64,000 bases of DNA. Source: Turritopsis dohrnii. Its lineage: Eukaryota > Cnidaria > Hydrozoa > Anthoathecata > Oceaniidae. The notes beneath the pieces were generated by a model, which was given only the letters and a program-made list of their open reading frames with translations, was not told the DNA's origin and searched no databases. Location of the stretch: positions 1 to 64,000 of the forward strand of contig BQMF02000620.1 in the NCBI GenBank assembly GCA_027922465.2, written 5' to 3'. How positions within the stretch are numbered: the stretch's first letter is position 1; each line of letters begins with the position of its first letter. The position numbers and the translations under genes were made by a program. Below are positions 51,086 through 62,206 of this stretch, one piece after another.

Positions 51086-53190
51086 TAAAGCTGCTTTCTC
51101 AGTATAGATGACGTTCTCAATTCTCAATTCCCTGTTCCTGCTATTCGGTTATATCCTTAATACTGAACATAACTACCACAATCAGGGGGCCAGGATTATT
51201 TATTAAATCGTTCAAATTCCTATAAGAATTCCGATTCCCTGATTTTTGTCCGAATAACCCGATTTATGGATAATGCTTTCTGAAATTACGGGGCAATTGT
51301 AGAGGAGCAGCATTTTATCACAGCTGGTTACAGGAAACCACAAACACACAAATCAGTTTTTATTAAGCATTTGAATCGTAGATTAGATGTACAATAAGCA
51401 GAGCTGAAAACAAATCTTTATTCGATATTAATACAAAATATAATAAAACACATACGAAATATGTTAAATATAAATGTCCGTTATGTACAACTTACAAAAA
51501 ATAGTTGCGTTGTACTGAAGAGCTTTCTATCAGGTTTACGAAGAGGGAACTCCCAGTTCTAGATTCAAATTGTTTTAAATTCACACTTTCATAACTCAAA
51601 TGATAAAAAATATCTCATGCAATCAAAAAGGAACAGAAGTTTGAACTATCTGGTTCAAACAATACATTTTCACAAAAATGAATTTCAAAAAAATTTCAAA
51701 AAAATTTTTCATTTTAAAGCCATAATCAATTCATTTCATCTTTTATTGCTTTTTTCATGTTTTAGATTTAAAATGTTTTTTTAACAATTCATTCTTGTAC
51801 ATTTGATAAATGCATAGTATAAACACGAAACTCTAAGTCATGTAATGACTCATGTAAGTTTTCAGTTTAAATGATTGAAAGATTATACTTTAGTAAAGAC
51901 TAATCTTTTGCTTTTGTTTCTTTGATCATTGGGCTCTCTGGAAAACTCATACAACAAGTTCAAATAAAATATTTTCTTCTCCTTTTATAAAAAAAAACAA
52001 GAATCGATGACACATTGTAGGAAAAATAATAGGTCTACATACCCTCAAAGCAAAACAAAACATGGATTGAGAGATGAAAGGACATTTCCTTTAGCTTATG
52101 AGGTTGCACTGACTGGTCAAACCGCAGTTTGTTTTGGGCTGATTCACAAAATGGTCAATGTGCATTGTATACGAAGACGAAAGACTGACAAGCATAAGAA
52201 AAATCACTAATTTGTTTCATGCAAATTTGCTTTACCTCCTCTCAATAATAATTACAAAGCCTATCAGTTGTATCCGAAACAAAGGATGAGCAGGATTTTA
52301 ACATTGGCTGAAAATATTTCACCTCTCTGACCCTCCATGAAGGTTATAACAACAGAGAATATTCATCGTAAAATATTTAAGTTCCAATGAGGTAAGGAGT
52401 CCTTAGAAAACTCACCTCTCTACAATATGACTGATAACATAGACATATACAAACAGTTATATATCATCACTGCTGAGAGATCCACAATCAAAAAGTTGTA
52501 TATAAACAAACTCGGTTGTTCAGATGATGGCTAGGGTACTATGTTCAAAAGTTTTTAAAGGAAACAAGTCAATATTAAGTAAAACCATAAACAAAGTTCT
52601 GAGTTACCAAGTCAAAAAAGCTTAACTCCACACACAACACAAAGTTTTCGAGATTCGACTTTTGTTTTCTAGTCAAAAACACAAACTCAAAGTAACTTTT
52701 TTCAAAGAAATGGAAATATAATTCTAACTAGAAGTCAAAATTTACATTCATCTTTGCTATTCTGTTCTTTATTTAACTGAATTATGAATAAATTCAAATT
52801 CAATTCAATTCAATTCAATTTGGTAGCAATTAATGAAAAAAACAAAACTAAGTCTTACATTTACATACAAATAAAAGAAGAAAACAAACAATAATTTACT
52901 TTAAAGCAATGACATCACAACATCATAACAACTAAAGTCCAATTTCAAGAAGTAATATCACCAGGTCCATGTGTTTATTTGGATGCAAAAACCTTTTGGA
53001 GAACAACTTCTTCAGTGTCAGTCAGAATCAGTTGATATTCATAGTGAAAATTGATATACTAATATCAAATGATGTACTTGGTATATCAAAAGGTACTTTT
53101 TATCTTCTTACGTACTTTTGGCACGAGAGCTGTACTTTTCAAACAGACGGAAAACCGAAAGAATTACTCACAAGCTGCGATTAGTGGCAT
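51086..53190. other. intergenic, no gene seen
   Basis: AT-rich. A short AATTC repeat lies at about 52796-52821. No exon or RNA gene is supported. Confidence 0.5.
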
Positions 53191-54169
53191 GGGTATCCAA
53201 CTACCGTAAAATCAGGACTTGAGCTGTATATTTGAGCTGTATCGATACAGCTCAAAACTGATAGTTATAACTTATATCATCATAGATCAGAAGGGACCAA
53301 TTTTGAGCTGTAAAGGGGAACAATAGAGCGGTGTGGTTTACAGTTATAGCTTACCTAAAATTTGAGAGTCAAATGGAGCGCCGACAAATAATGCGCTTAT
53401 CCCTTAAAAAACATATTGATTAGAGAGAGTGAAAGGGAATAACACGCACGACGGGATCGCGCTATGACGGCGTAAAAATTAAAGCAAGGACGAAGATAGC
53501 ACATCGTTAATTAATCATTCACTAGACTAAATTTTAGTACTGCTTGAGTTGTACGAGCTGGACCCTGCGTCCGCCCTTGCACAATGTAATGCCAACAACT
53601 TGCTTTAGGATTACTTTAAGCATCGTCTTAAATATAGTCACGGATATTTCAGTAAAAATACCAGTTTTGTCCGTGAAAATCTTTTTATAATTCCATTGAA
53701 ATATTTTCAATGACTTTTTTTCATTGCATTGTGGTAGTTGTGTGACGTATAACTGAATAAGTGGAACGACCAATTGTCAAGTTATCAACGCACCCATGGC
53801 ATGGCAGGTACTTTAAGGGAAGAAATTGCGGTTGAAAGTACCAAAAACTGCACGTTTTTGCGGAATGTATATCCTACTTTTTTTCATTAAATTAACGGAA
53901 TAAAATTTTTCGGATATTCAAATTTTCAGAATTATCTTTGACGATGTGCACTCTAAGATTTAGGTTTTGTGTTTAGCAAATTTATTCTTACGAATCACCG
54001 TTTTTACAGTTTTTTTGCGAAATTTATTTTTGCGGATGAACGAATTTTCTTCGTTTTTTTAAAATTTATTTATGTGAAAAAGGGAAAAATCGCCAAAACA
54101 AATTCCACCAACAATTTTCTACCCGCAAAAATTTCTTCAATTAAGGTAAGTAACTAAATAGATAATTTC
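53191..54169. other. old repeat-like region
   Basis: Contains repeated TTGAGCTGTA words (53219-53320), including the palindrome GAGCTGTATCGATACAGCTC, and short words such as TTTTTGCGGA at 53850-54130 that look like remains of transposons. No gene was recognised. Confidence 0.35.
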
Positions 54170-54390
54170 TCCATAAGTGGGATGACTTTACTGTTCTTTA
54201 TTTGTTCACTGTCAGCAAATTTGAATTAAAGGTTCTGTTATCTTACTGCAAAAATCAATGTAACGATTTTAGGCGGTAAAAATTAAAATTAATTAATTAT
54301 TTAATAATTAAATCATAAATTAAGTATTTATGATGTTAAAACCTGATATGAAATCTATAAACATTAAGATTATCGGTTATGTCTTATACT
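54170..54390 (+). repeat. dispersed repeat, copy 2
   Basis: Diverged copy of the repeat at 50885-51085, with CTTACTGCAAAAATCAATG, TAACGATTTTAGGCGGTAAA and TAAGTATTTATGATGTT. Confidence 0.6.
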
Positions 54391-55175
54391 TTATAAGACT
54401 TTTACTTTAATTTATAATTTTTTAGTGGCCGTCAGAAAATTTGGTTTTCTTTTCGAGAACAGTCAACGCGTTTCTGTCTTCAAAAAATATGGCTGTTTCT
54501 CAGAAACTCGAAATTTTGAATTAAGGTCATTTTCGCGTATGTGAAAGGAAGAAAATAATTCACATGTTCATCTCTTTAAAAACTTCGAGCGACTAAAAGT
54601 GGTTCTCGATTAAGTTTCTGAAGCAAGTACGTTGTCTTCAGTTTAGGTTTAACCTAAGTTTACTAAGTTTACTTATGTCGAAAAAGCAAGACTCGACAAT
54701 TTATTTTCGGCAAAACTTTGCTGGAAGACATTCATAAAGCAAAAAGTGGACCCTCGCAAACTGACCTTCTTTTGCTTTCCGTGTTGTAAAATTCCGTTAT
54801 AAAGGCTTTAAAGTAACACATAAATTCAAATTCCTATATTTTTCCAGTGACATAACTATGAGTGTCGACAGTAATAATATACATCAGCGATTCGCCAACA
54901 TACACCAACGATGTCCATTATCACTTGCTAAACTAATCTAACAGCTAAGCTCTCTTGGACCATTCTTTTTTATACTTCAATTAACTTAAATCGATCTATA
55001 GCTTAAGCATAAAAAAGGATGAGATAAAAAGGTAAGTGCCAAACAGAGAGTATCATTTAATGTATATTCTTTGTTGATATCTGAATATCGTTCGAAACAA
55101 CAGTTTAAAGTTGCTCCACCAAATGAATTCAAATGAAAGTAGGTTAGTTCAGTCCTATTCCTGGATTGGTGTAAA
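54391..55175. other. intergenic, no gene seen
   Basis: AT-rich sequence without a supported gene. Confidence 0.5.
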
Positions 55176-55868
55176 CAGGGCCGACGACACGCATTTGAAA
55201 GTGGGGGGGGCACAAATTTCCTAAGAAATGTCGCCCACCATGGTTGGGCGACGAAGAAAATTTTTTGGATTATAAGCCCTCAAACGGCCATTAACGCGTA
55301 TAAAAATGCAACTCTAGGGCAGAAAAAGATACGGTCACATTGAGAAAATATGACAAATCAAGTTTATATCTTTGAAGAATTCGCAAAGTGACGAAAGATA
55401 TGTGTAAGTATAATGATAAAAACATTACGATTTAGAAACTATATCATATCACTAGAAACAAATTTTCCAAAGCTTTGCTTCCGGGCATCATGCTTTGCTG
55501 CGAATTCATTCCCAACGGCAATAAAGTCCATTTTGTCGGTCAAACCTTTGTGAGTTGAAAGGATTGCAAGATTGTTAAATCTTTTGGTCGTCATAGTTGA
55601 GCAAAGCCAAGTCTTCAAACGATGAGTGGTAGAGAATGATCTCTCGGGAGTGCAGGATGTTGCTGGATTGATCATGATAAGTTTGAAAACAAAAATTGCA
55701 CTTTGCAAAAAAGTTGTCGTCGGTACTGGCTAAACTATCCTTAACGACAGTAATGAGTGAATCTAACGCTTCAAAATACATTACACAAAAGTGTTTTCTT
55801 ATAAAGTAGATAAGAACATCAGAAGCCATTTTGTAACTTGTATTAATTTTTTGCAAATGATTCTAAAT
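55176..55868 (-). mobile_element. hAT transposon fragment
   Basis: The plus-strand left edge begins CAGGGCCGACGACACGCATT, typical of hAT ends. It encloses a minus-strand piece of transposase. The right end was not found and may have been lost at the palindrome starting at 55869. Confidence 0.6.
55439..55856 (-). pseudogene. hAT transposase, C-terminal dimerisation domain
   Basis: The minus-strand frame has NPATSCTPERSFSTTHRLKT and MTTKRFNNLAILSTHKG, the conserved hATC dimerisation motif, and ends EFAAKHDARKQSFGKF. The preceding frame (VMYFEALDSLITVVKDSL) gives the upstream helix region after a frame change near 55700. The DDE core and zinc finger are missing. It resembles transposases annotated as zinc finger MYM-type-like proteins. 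Confidence 0.85.
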
Positions 55869-55922
55869 TTAATTAATGATAACCGCACATAATGTACCTT
55901 TCCAATTGCAGCGCAAAGTTAT

Positions 55923-55995
55923 CGGATCGAGTGGGACTCGAACCCACGACCTCTCGCTTGCCGGGCGATTGCTCTAACCACTAAGCTACCGACCC
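55923..55995 (-). tRNA. tRNA-like unit, GGC in the anticodon position, probably not functional
   Basis: On minus: GGGTCGG acceptor strand pairing with CGATCC plus discriminator G; A box TAGCTTAGTGGTTAGAG; B box GGTTCGAGTCCC; anticodon arm ATCGC-CCGGCAA-GCGAG. The loop would place GGC at 34-36, an Ala anticodon not normally used in eukaryotes, and has C instead of U at position 33. This points to a tRNA-derived repeat rather than a working tRNA. Confidence 0.5.
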
Positions 55996-56061
55996 CTTGC
56001 GATCACACTAGTTCGTAGCAGACGAGGGGAGTATGACCGCTCAATTGAACCTGAATGCAAG

Positions 56062-56134
56062 GGGTCGGTAGCTTAGTGGTTAGAGCAATCGCCCGGCAAG
56101 CGAGAGGTCGTGGGTTCGAGTCCCACTCGATCCG
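56062..56134 (+). tRNA. second copy of the tRNA-like unit
   Basis: Identical in sequence to the minus-strand unit at 55923-55995 and arranged head-to-head with it. The same unusual loop and C33 apply. Confidence 0.5.
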
Positions 56135-56224
56135 ATAACTTTGCGCTGCAATTGGAAAGGTACATTATGTGCGGTTATCATTAATTAATGTATATATCGA
56201 TTCTAAATTTGATTTAAGCTATTT

Positions 56225-56490
56225 GATTTAAGCTATTTTTCGTTGCCATGACGCGTATCTTAATGGGAAGTAAGTAAATAAATAGATAAATTCAACTTCT
56301 GGTTTTTTAATTTGATCACTACCAGCAAATGTGAATTAGAAGTTTCTGTCCTGCTGAAAGCATCAATGCTACGATTATTTCTTATCCCCGTGAAATTGTT
56401 TAATTGAATTATTAGTTAAGTATTTATGATGTTGAAACCTCATGTTGACGTTTTTAAATATACATAAAAATTATCGGGCATGTCTTGTAG
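56225..56490 (+). repeat. dispersed repeat, copy 3
   Basis: Contains TTTTTCGTTGCCATGACG, GCTGAAAGCATCAATGCTACG and TTAAGTATTTATGATGTTGAAACC, in the same order as copies at 50885 and 54170. Confidence 0.6.
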
Positions 56491-56534
56491 GTCATGAGAT
56501 TTGTTAACACATGTACTTACAAGGAGTGAAGAAA

Positions 56535-59500
56535 ATGAACTTATGTATAATATTTGTTTTTTGGGGCATCACTATTTGTGCGGGTAAGTTTATTTTTTCA
56601 TACTAAGTGAAATTTATAATCTTTTAATAATGCAGGCTAAAAAAAATAATGACATTTGTGTTTGGTGCAAATAAAATGTTTCAATTCTTGCACCCGATTG
56701 CTTTTTATTCGTAAAATCTTTGTTTTACCTAATTTGAGAAACCCTTGTCGCAAACGTTTTGCAAAACAAAAATCAAATATCTTTCTTTATCCTTTGGTGT
56801 TTCAAGACAAGAAAACTATTGGGAAGTTGTCTGAACACTTTTTGTCTTTTAAATTCGCAAACGAAATGAAAAATACATTCAGTGGATCAAAATCCATCAC
56901 TGGACAAAACCGATTCGGAAAGGGTGTTTATATGGGAAAAAATCATTCTGCCTAACCGAGGCTCTCTGTTTGCCGAAATCTCGCCTCTCCATAGAAACCC
57001 TTATAAAAATTCTCGAACGTTTATATGATAAATGAACTGTCCCGCCTAACCGGGATCTCGCTTGAACCTGCCGGGATCCCAATGAGGCGAAGTAAAATTT
57101 CTCATATAAACATTATATCTCGTGTAAGCGGGATGGTTTTTATCACAGTTCACCAGCGCAAGATAATAGCTCAACATAATTGCCCCCGCAGCGAGCGTAA
57201 GCGAGCGAGGAGGCATAGTAGTTTCACGAGATAGGCGAATGTCAGTTTCCGATTTTGTTCATCATCATCATCATCATCATCCTCCAACTTTCGTGTTGAC
57301 GTTACACGGTGGAATACAATTATTAGCTGACTTTGCTTTTTTCCCGTTTCAAAGCATGGTACTGTAAGTGGGAGAGACAGAATGTTTTTTCGTATCTCTT
57401 TCCTAATTTATTATTATATTATACTATGTTATTTAGGAAGATCGTATGCTAAAATTGCTTAGACATTTTTCGTGTTACTTTTGTGTTGTTTTAGTGAAGT
57501 GAACGACAAGGATTTTGAAGCACAGCTTGATATCCGAAATTTTGCCAACCATACATTTTATTTTTGTATATATTTTAACTCTAAATTTTTCTTTCAATAA
57601 TTTCGTTTAATGCACTGATTTTTGGCGGATCTTTCCTTCAAAAGATTTTAATTGGATTTCTGTGTATACAAGAAAGCCATATTACAAATTGTCGTTCTTC
57701 GTGTTTTTCTTCTTTGACTGTCTTCCAAACCTAGTGTGATCATGATCAATAAAACCTATATATTTTTTTCTTGTTTTTTTATGTAAACTTTGGCTATTTT
57801 TTGTTTTAAATCAAAGTTTGGATTTTTCGCTTTAATTTTTTTTTGAAAAAGTTTTTTTTTTTTTTTTGGCTCTTACAGAATGTTTTTAACAAATCTTATT
57901 TTAATTATAAAAATTATAAAATATGTATCCATGGTTTCAATTCACACATTTCTCTTGTTTGCAGCAAATACTTTCTAATATTACTTGTTAAGCCTTATTT
58001 ACACTTTTTGAAAGGTATATTAGCATCAGTGTAACTTAGACCTAAGAGATAACAAAAAGTAACAAAGTTTTGTGCATATTTTCATCTGTTTAAGTGTAGA
58101 TTATTTGGGTTGCATATTGCAAGTTGGTTTTGAAATGCCAAAAACTGATTTTGTCGAAATATTTAAGCATATAACTTTGCCTCATATCAGGTCCCAAATC
58201 AACCCAAACATTTTTTTTTTCGGCCAAAAACTTGTTTTCGTTTCCGCTGTTAATGTATAGCTTGCTGTCTGTATAAATTGGAATGCTTGAGCGCGGGGGC
58301 ATTTTTAGCTAAAGCTACATGCTAGTAGTAATAAAGGTGTCAAATGAAGGTGTCAAATAATATATCAAACGAAATATAATCATATGCGCGAGTAAAAAAG
58401 TTGAAAGAAAAAATTTCAAATGTTATATAACTTGATAGAATCAATAACAAAATCACACAAATCATCCATGATTGACCTTGCCGTTTTAATATTTTAAGTA
58501 AGAGAAAAATTGGCGGCTATTTACTGTGATAATGGCATGTTTAAACTCCAAACCTACCTAAAAATTTCGAAGAACTACTTCAGGCAGGTCAAATGATATT
58601 AAACAAGGAATAAAAATCAAAGAATAAAATGATTTCGAAAGGAAAAAAAAAAACAGGGTAATGTAAAAGATAAAGTTATTAAAAATTTTTCATCCCGCCT
58701 GACCGAGATGAAAAAAGCACGGGGTGAAAACTGTCCTGCTAAAGCAAGGGCCTCGGCTAAAGGGGCATTGGCCGGCTTAAAATAAAAATATTATTATTAC
58801 GTGATCAAAGCAATCGAAATCATAACAAATATGGCGGTTAAGTTATCAACTTGAATAGGATTGCGGAGTGAGTACGCGAAATTTCCCGTTCGCCAGCGAA
58901 AATAAGGAATTTGCATTCCTTATTTTCGCTGGCGAACGGGAAATTTGAACGGGAAAAAGAACAACGAAAGTAGTCATCTGTCGTAATAAGACTTGACATT
59001 TTATCTCTTGACATTTTATCTATAAAATACTAAAACTAACTAAATCTTCCGAAAGAGAATTCACTTAACATACCCACAGTTTTTGTTCTTGAAAAGTAAC
59101 TGCAGGTTAAATTTAATGGTTATAATTAACTACAACAGTTTGATTTTTAGAACTGAGAAAGAGAAACAAGAGAAAACAAATTAGTTTATGTAATGTTCAG
59201 TTCTGTAATGAATAATACAACCAAAATTCAATTTACAATGTGCCAATGGGTCAAAGGCATCTTCCAAATGAATTCTCTGAAGATGTGAATCAGCATTTCA
59301 TGATATCATAACTTAGAAATGGCTGCAAATAGCCAAAAGTTCAGGTTAATATTTTTTTACTTCTTGCGTTAAATGGCTTAGTAGGTCCCTATACTAGATA
59401 TGTTTTGGTGATGCTTTTTGTCACAATTCACACATTGATGTTGATAGTTCTTGATAATGGATGCTTTATTTACCTGAAATTGCAAAATAAACAAGTTGAT

Positions 59501-62206
59501 AAAGACAAAGCTACGAAGTGAAATAAACAAAATCTTTTTCTCGTATATATATGTGAAAATAATGAGTGCTTTCAATGATTTTTTTTATTTTTATAACATC
59601 ATGACTTGACAAGAGTATTTACATATATAATTGAAAAAACTTTTGGGGTTTGATTCCCCAAAGTAAGGGCTTATCCAGCATGTAAATAAAATGGGTGTTT
59701 CAACTTCAACGTTACTGACTATAAGTACAAATCTTCAAAGGACTCCTGTGATACCAACAACAAATAAATAAGGATTACAGAAAAACCTTTTAACTTACAT
59801 GGCATAACCAGAAACATATTACAAGTGGTATGATCTTCAACATTAATATCACACATGCAGGAATGTTGGTTTGATTCATCCAAAACAATATCTTTTTCAT
59901 CAGTCACACTCTTCATCATTTTCACAAGTAAGATTTTTTGTTGGGAGAGGTTTTAGAACAGGAAATGAAATTTTCAACAACTGAATCCAACCTTTCCCAA
60001 CATGTAGTTGTCAAATGCACTATGAGACTTCCTTCCATATTCTGTAAACCTTTTCATTGCTGTCCATAACTTGTAAATTGTGGCACTTACTAGTATTTGA
60101 GGCAATTTTCAGTTCTCTTGAAAAAAGAAATATAAATAATCAATTCTTAAAATTTCCAATTTATCGAAGAAAAGAACAATCCATCAGAAAAATCCATCAG
60201 AAATGCCAGAGTTACAAACACTACAAAAATGAAGATAAGATTGTAGCAAAAAAGTGAGATATTTGCTTTTAAACATTTAATAAGTAAGTAAGTAAGTAAG
60301 TAAGTAACGGGAGTTTTTAGTCCTTGGGCATCCATCCGTAATGGTTGGTTCTTCCGCCCGCCGACTTACAACTATTAGTTGACTTAGTTGACTTGATGGA
60401 TGGCACAAAACAGACCACACTTTCAATGGACCATATGATGAAAAAGGCGTAATCAAGAAAACATACCGTAAATCCTTTAATAAACGCTCCCCTTCTTTTA
60501 AACGCCTCCCTCCATTCCCTCCATCAAAAACATGAAATAAACGCCTCACCCTTTTAAACACCCCCTTCTAATAAACGCCCCTTCCTAGAAAGGCGTTTAT
60601 TAGGCTCTCTTAATTTACTAAAGGGGTCGTTTATTAGAATCTCCTGACATGTGATATACGGAGTAAGAAAGAACATATTTAGTTTGTTCGTTTGAATTTA
60701 ATTTTTATTCATTCTTTAAACACGGGAAACGTTCTGTACTGTACAATTTTTCTTTTGATGTGGAGCTCCAAAAGTTTTAAATTCATTCTTCTGCTTCTTT
60801 ACGGATATCGCGAGGAATCAAATGTTGGATTCCAACCTCGTACCCAGGGTTTCTTGCCTTTTCGATAAGGCAAGAAACCCTGGGTACGAGGTTGGTTGGA
60901 TTCAATCTTCGATGACGAAGATGACGAATTTGTCTCTGTTGATTAGATTATTATTAAGAGATGAAAGAAAAGAGAATTCCTTCATTTTGAAATAAACGCC
61001 TCCCTCTTTTAAACGCCTCCCTCTAATAAACGCCCCAATGGTATTTTGAATACATTTTCTTTCATTTACATTTTGCAGGAAACCGTTTTGACTCCCTAAC
61101 TTCGGAATATTTGTTAAAAGTCACTGCGAAAGAGTGCATTTTCTAAAGAAAGATACATACGATATCAATAAAATTGTTCTTTGTCGCAGTGACTAGGAAC
61201 CACTAGGAACAAGAAAAAAGTTCTACTTCTCCGAATTATAGAAATGTTATAAATAATTATTTCTGGACAACAAAGATATAAAAAGAAAAAACAAAAACAT
61301 CAAACAGAAGATGAAAAGGAAGACTGAAAGATTAACTGTTGAAAAAATGGTTCCAAACAAATTCCTAGCCAACGTTTAAAACAGATAAAACTCCAGGGAG
61401 CCAAGCTTTCAACTTCAATTTTCATAGTTTTACGAAATTCTATTATTCATTTATTGTGAAATATTTTCAATAGATTGGATAATTTATGCTATAGATATGT
61501 CATTAAAATAATTGAAATAAAAATACCTTTTCTTACAGAACCCTATGAAGGTACTGCACTAAAAGAGATACCCCCACCCTACCCACCAATAACTTCTTTA
61601 TCTCTACATTTTGTGGAACAGCTACTAACAGTATAAAGTGTAATTTGTTTACACATTCTCTGAATGCTAATTCCACATTTTTGATAGTTATTTCTCAATC
61701 CTTGAAGACTTATCGCAACAATTAGTTGCTCATGTTATCAAAATAATCTGTCGATATAAATGAGTAAAGTAAAAATTTCAGTGGATAAAATAAAAAAAAG
61801 ACTTCAGTTTTTCTTTTCCAGATACGAATTTTTAATTTGGTATTATGTATGTGTGTTATGTCAGCTCGCAATCATTATTTAGTTTCATTATTGAAAACTC
61901 CTGAGTTTTGGGTTCATTTAAGGCTCGTTTTCATTACATGTGATCTACAAATAAATGATTCCTTTGTATCTTTACAAACAGGTTGGAACTTTGGTAACGG
62001 ATATACAAATAGTCACAGCAATTCTGCTATAAATCCAACATCAGGAAATAAAGAAGAATGTGCTTCGAATTGTTTATCATCAATGGCAACATACTTGGAG
62101 ATGGTAGTGGTCAACTGGTATGTTGCTGGTTCTTTCTGTTACTGTGGGAAGTATGCTTATATAACTGCTACACTGACAGATAATTACTTATGGATGCCAC
62201 TGTGGA
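56535..62206 (+). CDS. secreted Cys-rich protein gene, partial (two exons seen)
   Basis: Exon 56535-56583 starts at ATG and encodes a signal peptide (MNLCIIFVFWGITICA), then donor GTAAGT in phase 1. Exon 61982-62206 (225 nt) follows acceptor TTTACAAACAG in phase 1 and encodes WNFGNGYTNS, EECASNCLSS and FCYCGKYAYI, ending at donor GTAAGT, again phase 1. The C-x3-C...CYCG pattern resembles WSC-type or other small extracellular Cys-rich modules. If these two exons are joined, the intron is 5.4 kb. Later exons must lie beyond the window or were not recognised. The joining is inference from phase and order. Confidence 0.5.
56888..57240. repeat. repeat-like sequence with CCCGCCTAACCGGGAT words
   Basis: GC-richer block inside the putative intron with CCGCCTAACCGGGATCTCGC and CTGCCGGGATCCCAATGAGG. 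Similar words recur at 58683-58780 (CCCGCCTGACCGAGATG). It looks like pieces of one transposon family. Confidence 0.45.
57260..57281. repeat. CAT microsatellite
   Basis: Seven CAT units in a row. Confidence 0.9.
58879..58946. repeat. perfect hairpin, 32-bp arms
   Basis: 58879-58910 (AAATTTCCCGTTCGCCAGCG...) and 58915-58946 are exact reverse complements around a TTGC loop. The arms are richer in GC than the surroundings. Confidence 0.95.
59393..60110 (-). CDS. doubtful exons of a minus-strand gene
   Basis: Three short protein-like stretches are bounded by possible splice sites: KLWTAMKRFTEYGRKSHSAF near 60090-60010; SNQHSCMCDINVEDHTTCNM at about 59885-59800, followed by donor GTAAGT; and NYQHQCVNCDKKHHQNISS at about 59480-59400 after TTTCAG. 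The Cys pairs suggest an extracellular or metal-binding module. Frames do not join cleanly, so this could be chance. Confidence 0.22.
60281..60306. repeat. TAAG microsatellite
   Basis: Six to seven TAAG units. Confidence 0.9.
60466..60640. repeat. MITE-like unit with TAATAAACGCC words
   Basis: Begins ATACCGTAAATCCTTTAATA and has several TTTTAAACGCCTCCC/TAATAAACGCCCC units plus an inverted GGCGTTTATTAG. It is related to 60985-61035 and, inverted, to 24105-24215. Confidence 0.65.
60832..60895. repeat. perfect hairpin, 29-bp arms
   Basis: 60832-60860 (CCAACCTCGTACCCAGGGTT...) and 60867-60895 are exact reverse complements around TTCGAT. It lies between two MITE-like pieces. Confidence 0.95.
60985..61035. 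repeat. fragment of the TAATAAACGCC MITE
   Basis: Carries AAATAAACGCCTCCCTCTTT and CTAATAAACGCCCC, as in 60466-60640. The two pieces may be one element split by the hairpin region. Confidence 0.55.

Larger units (their letters stand above)
55869..56188. repeat. perfect palindrome, 132-bp arms
   Basis: 55869-56000 is the exact reverse complement of 56057-56188; the spacer is 56 bp (56001-56056). Each arm includes a whole 73-nt tRNA-like unit and about 55 bp of its 3' flank (AACTTTGCGCTGCAATTGG). Confidence 0.93.

Noticed and set aside
57843..58302. Short hydrophobic frames on both strands
   Set aside because: T-rich low-complexity sequence gives Phe/Ile-rich frames; no start context, splice pattern or domain.
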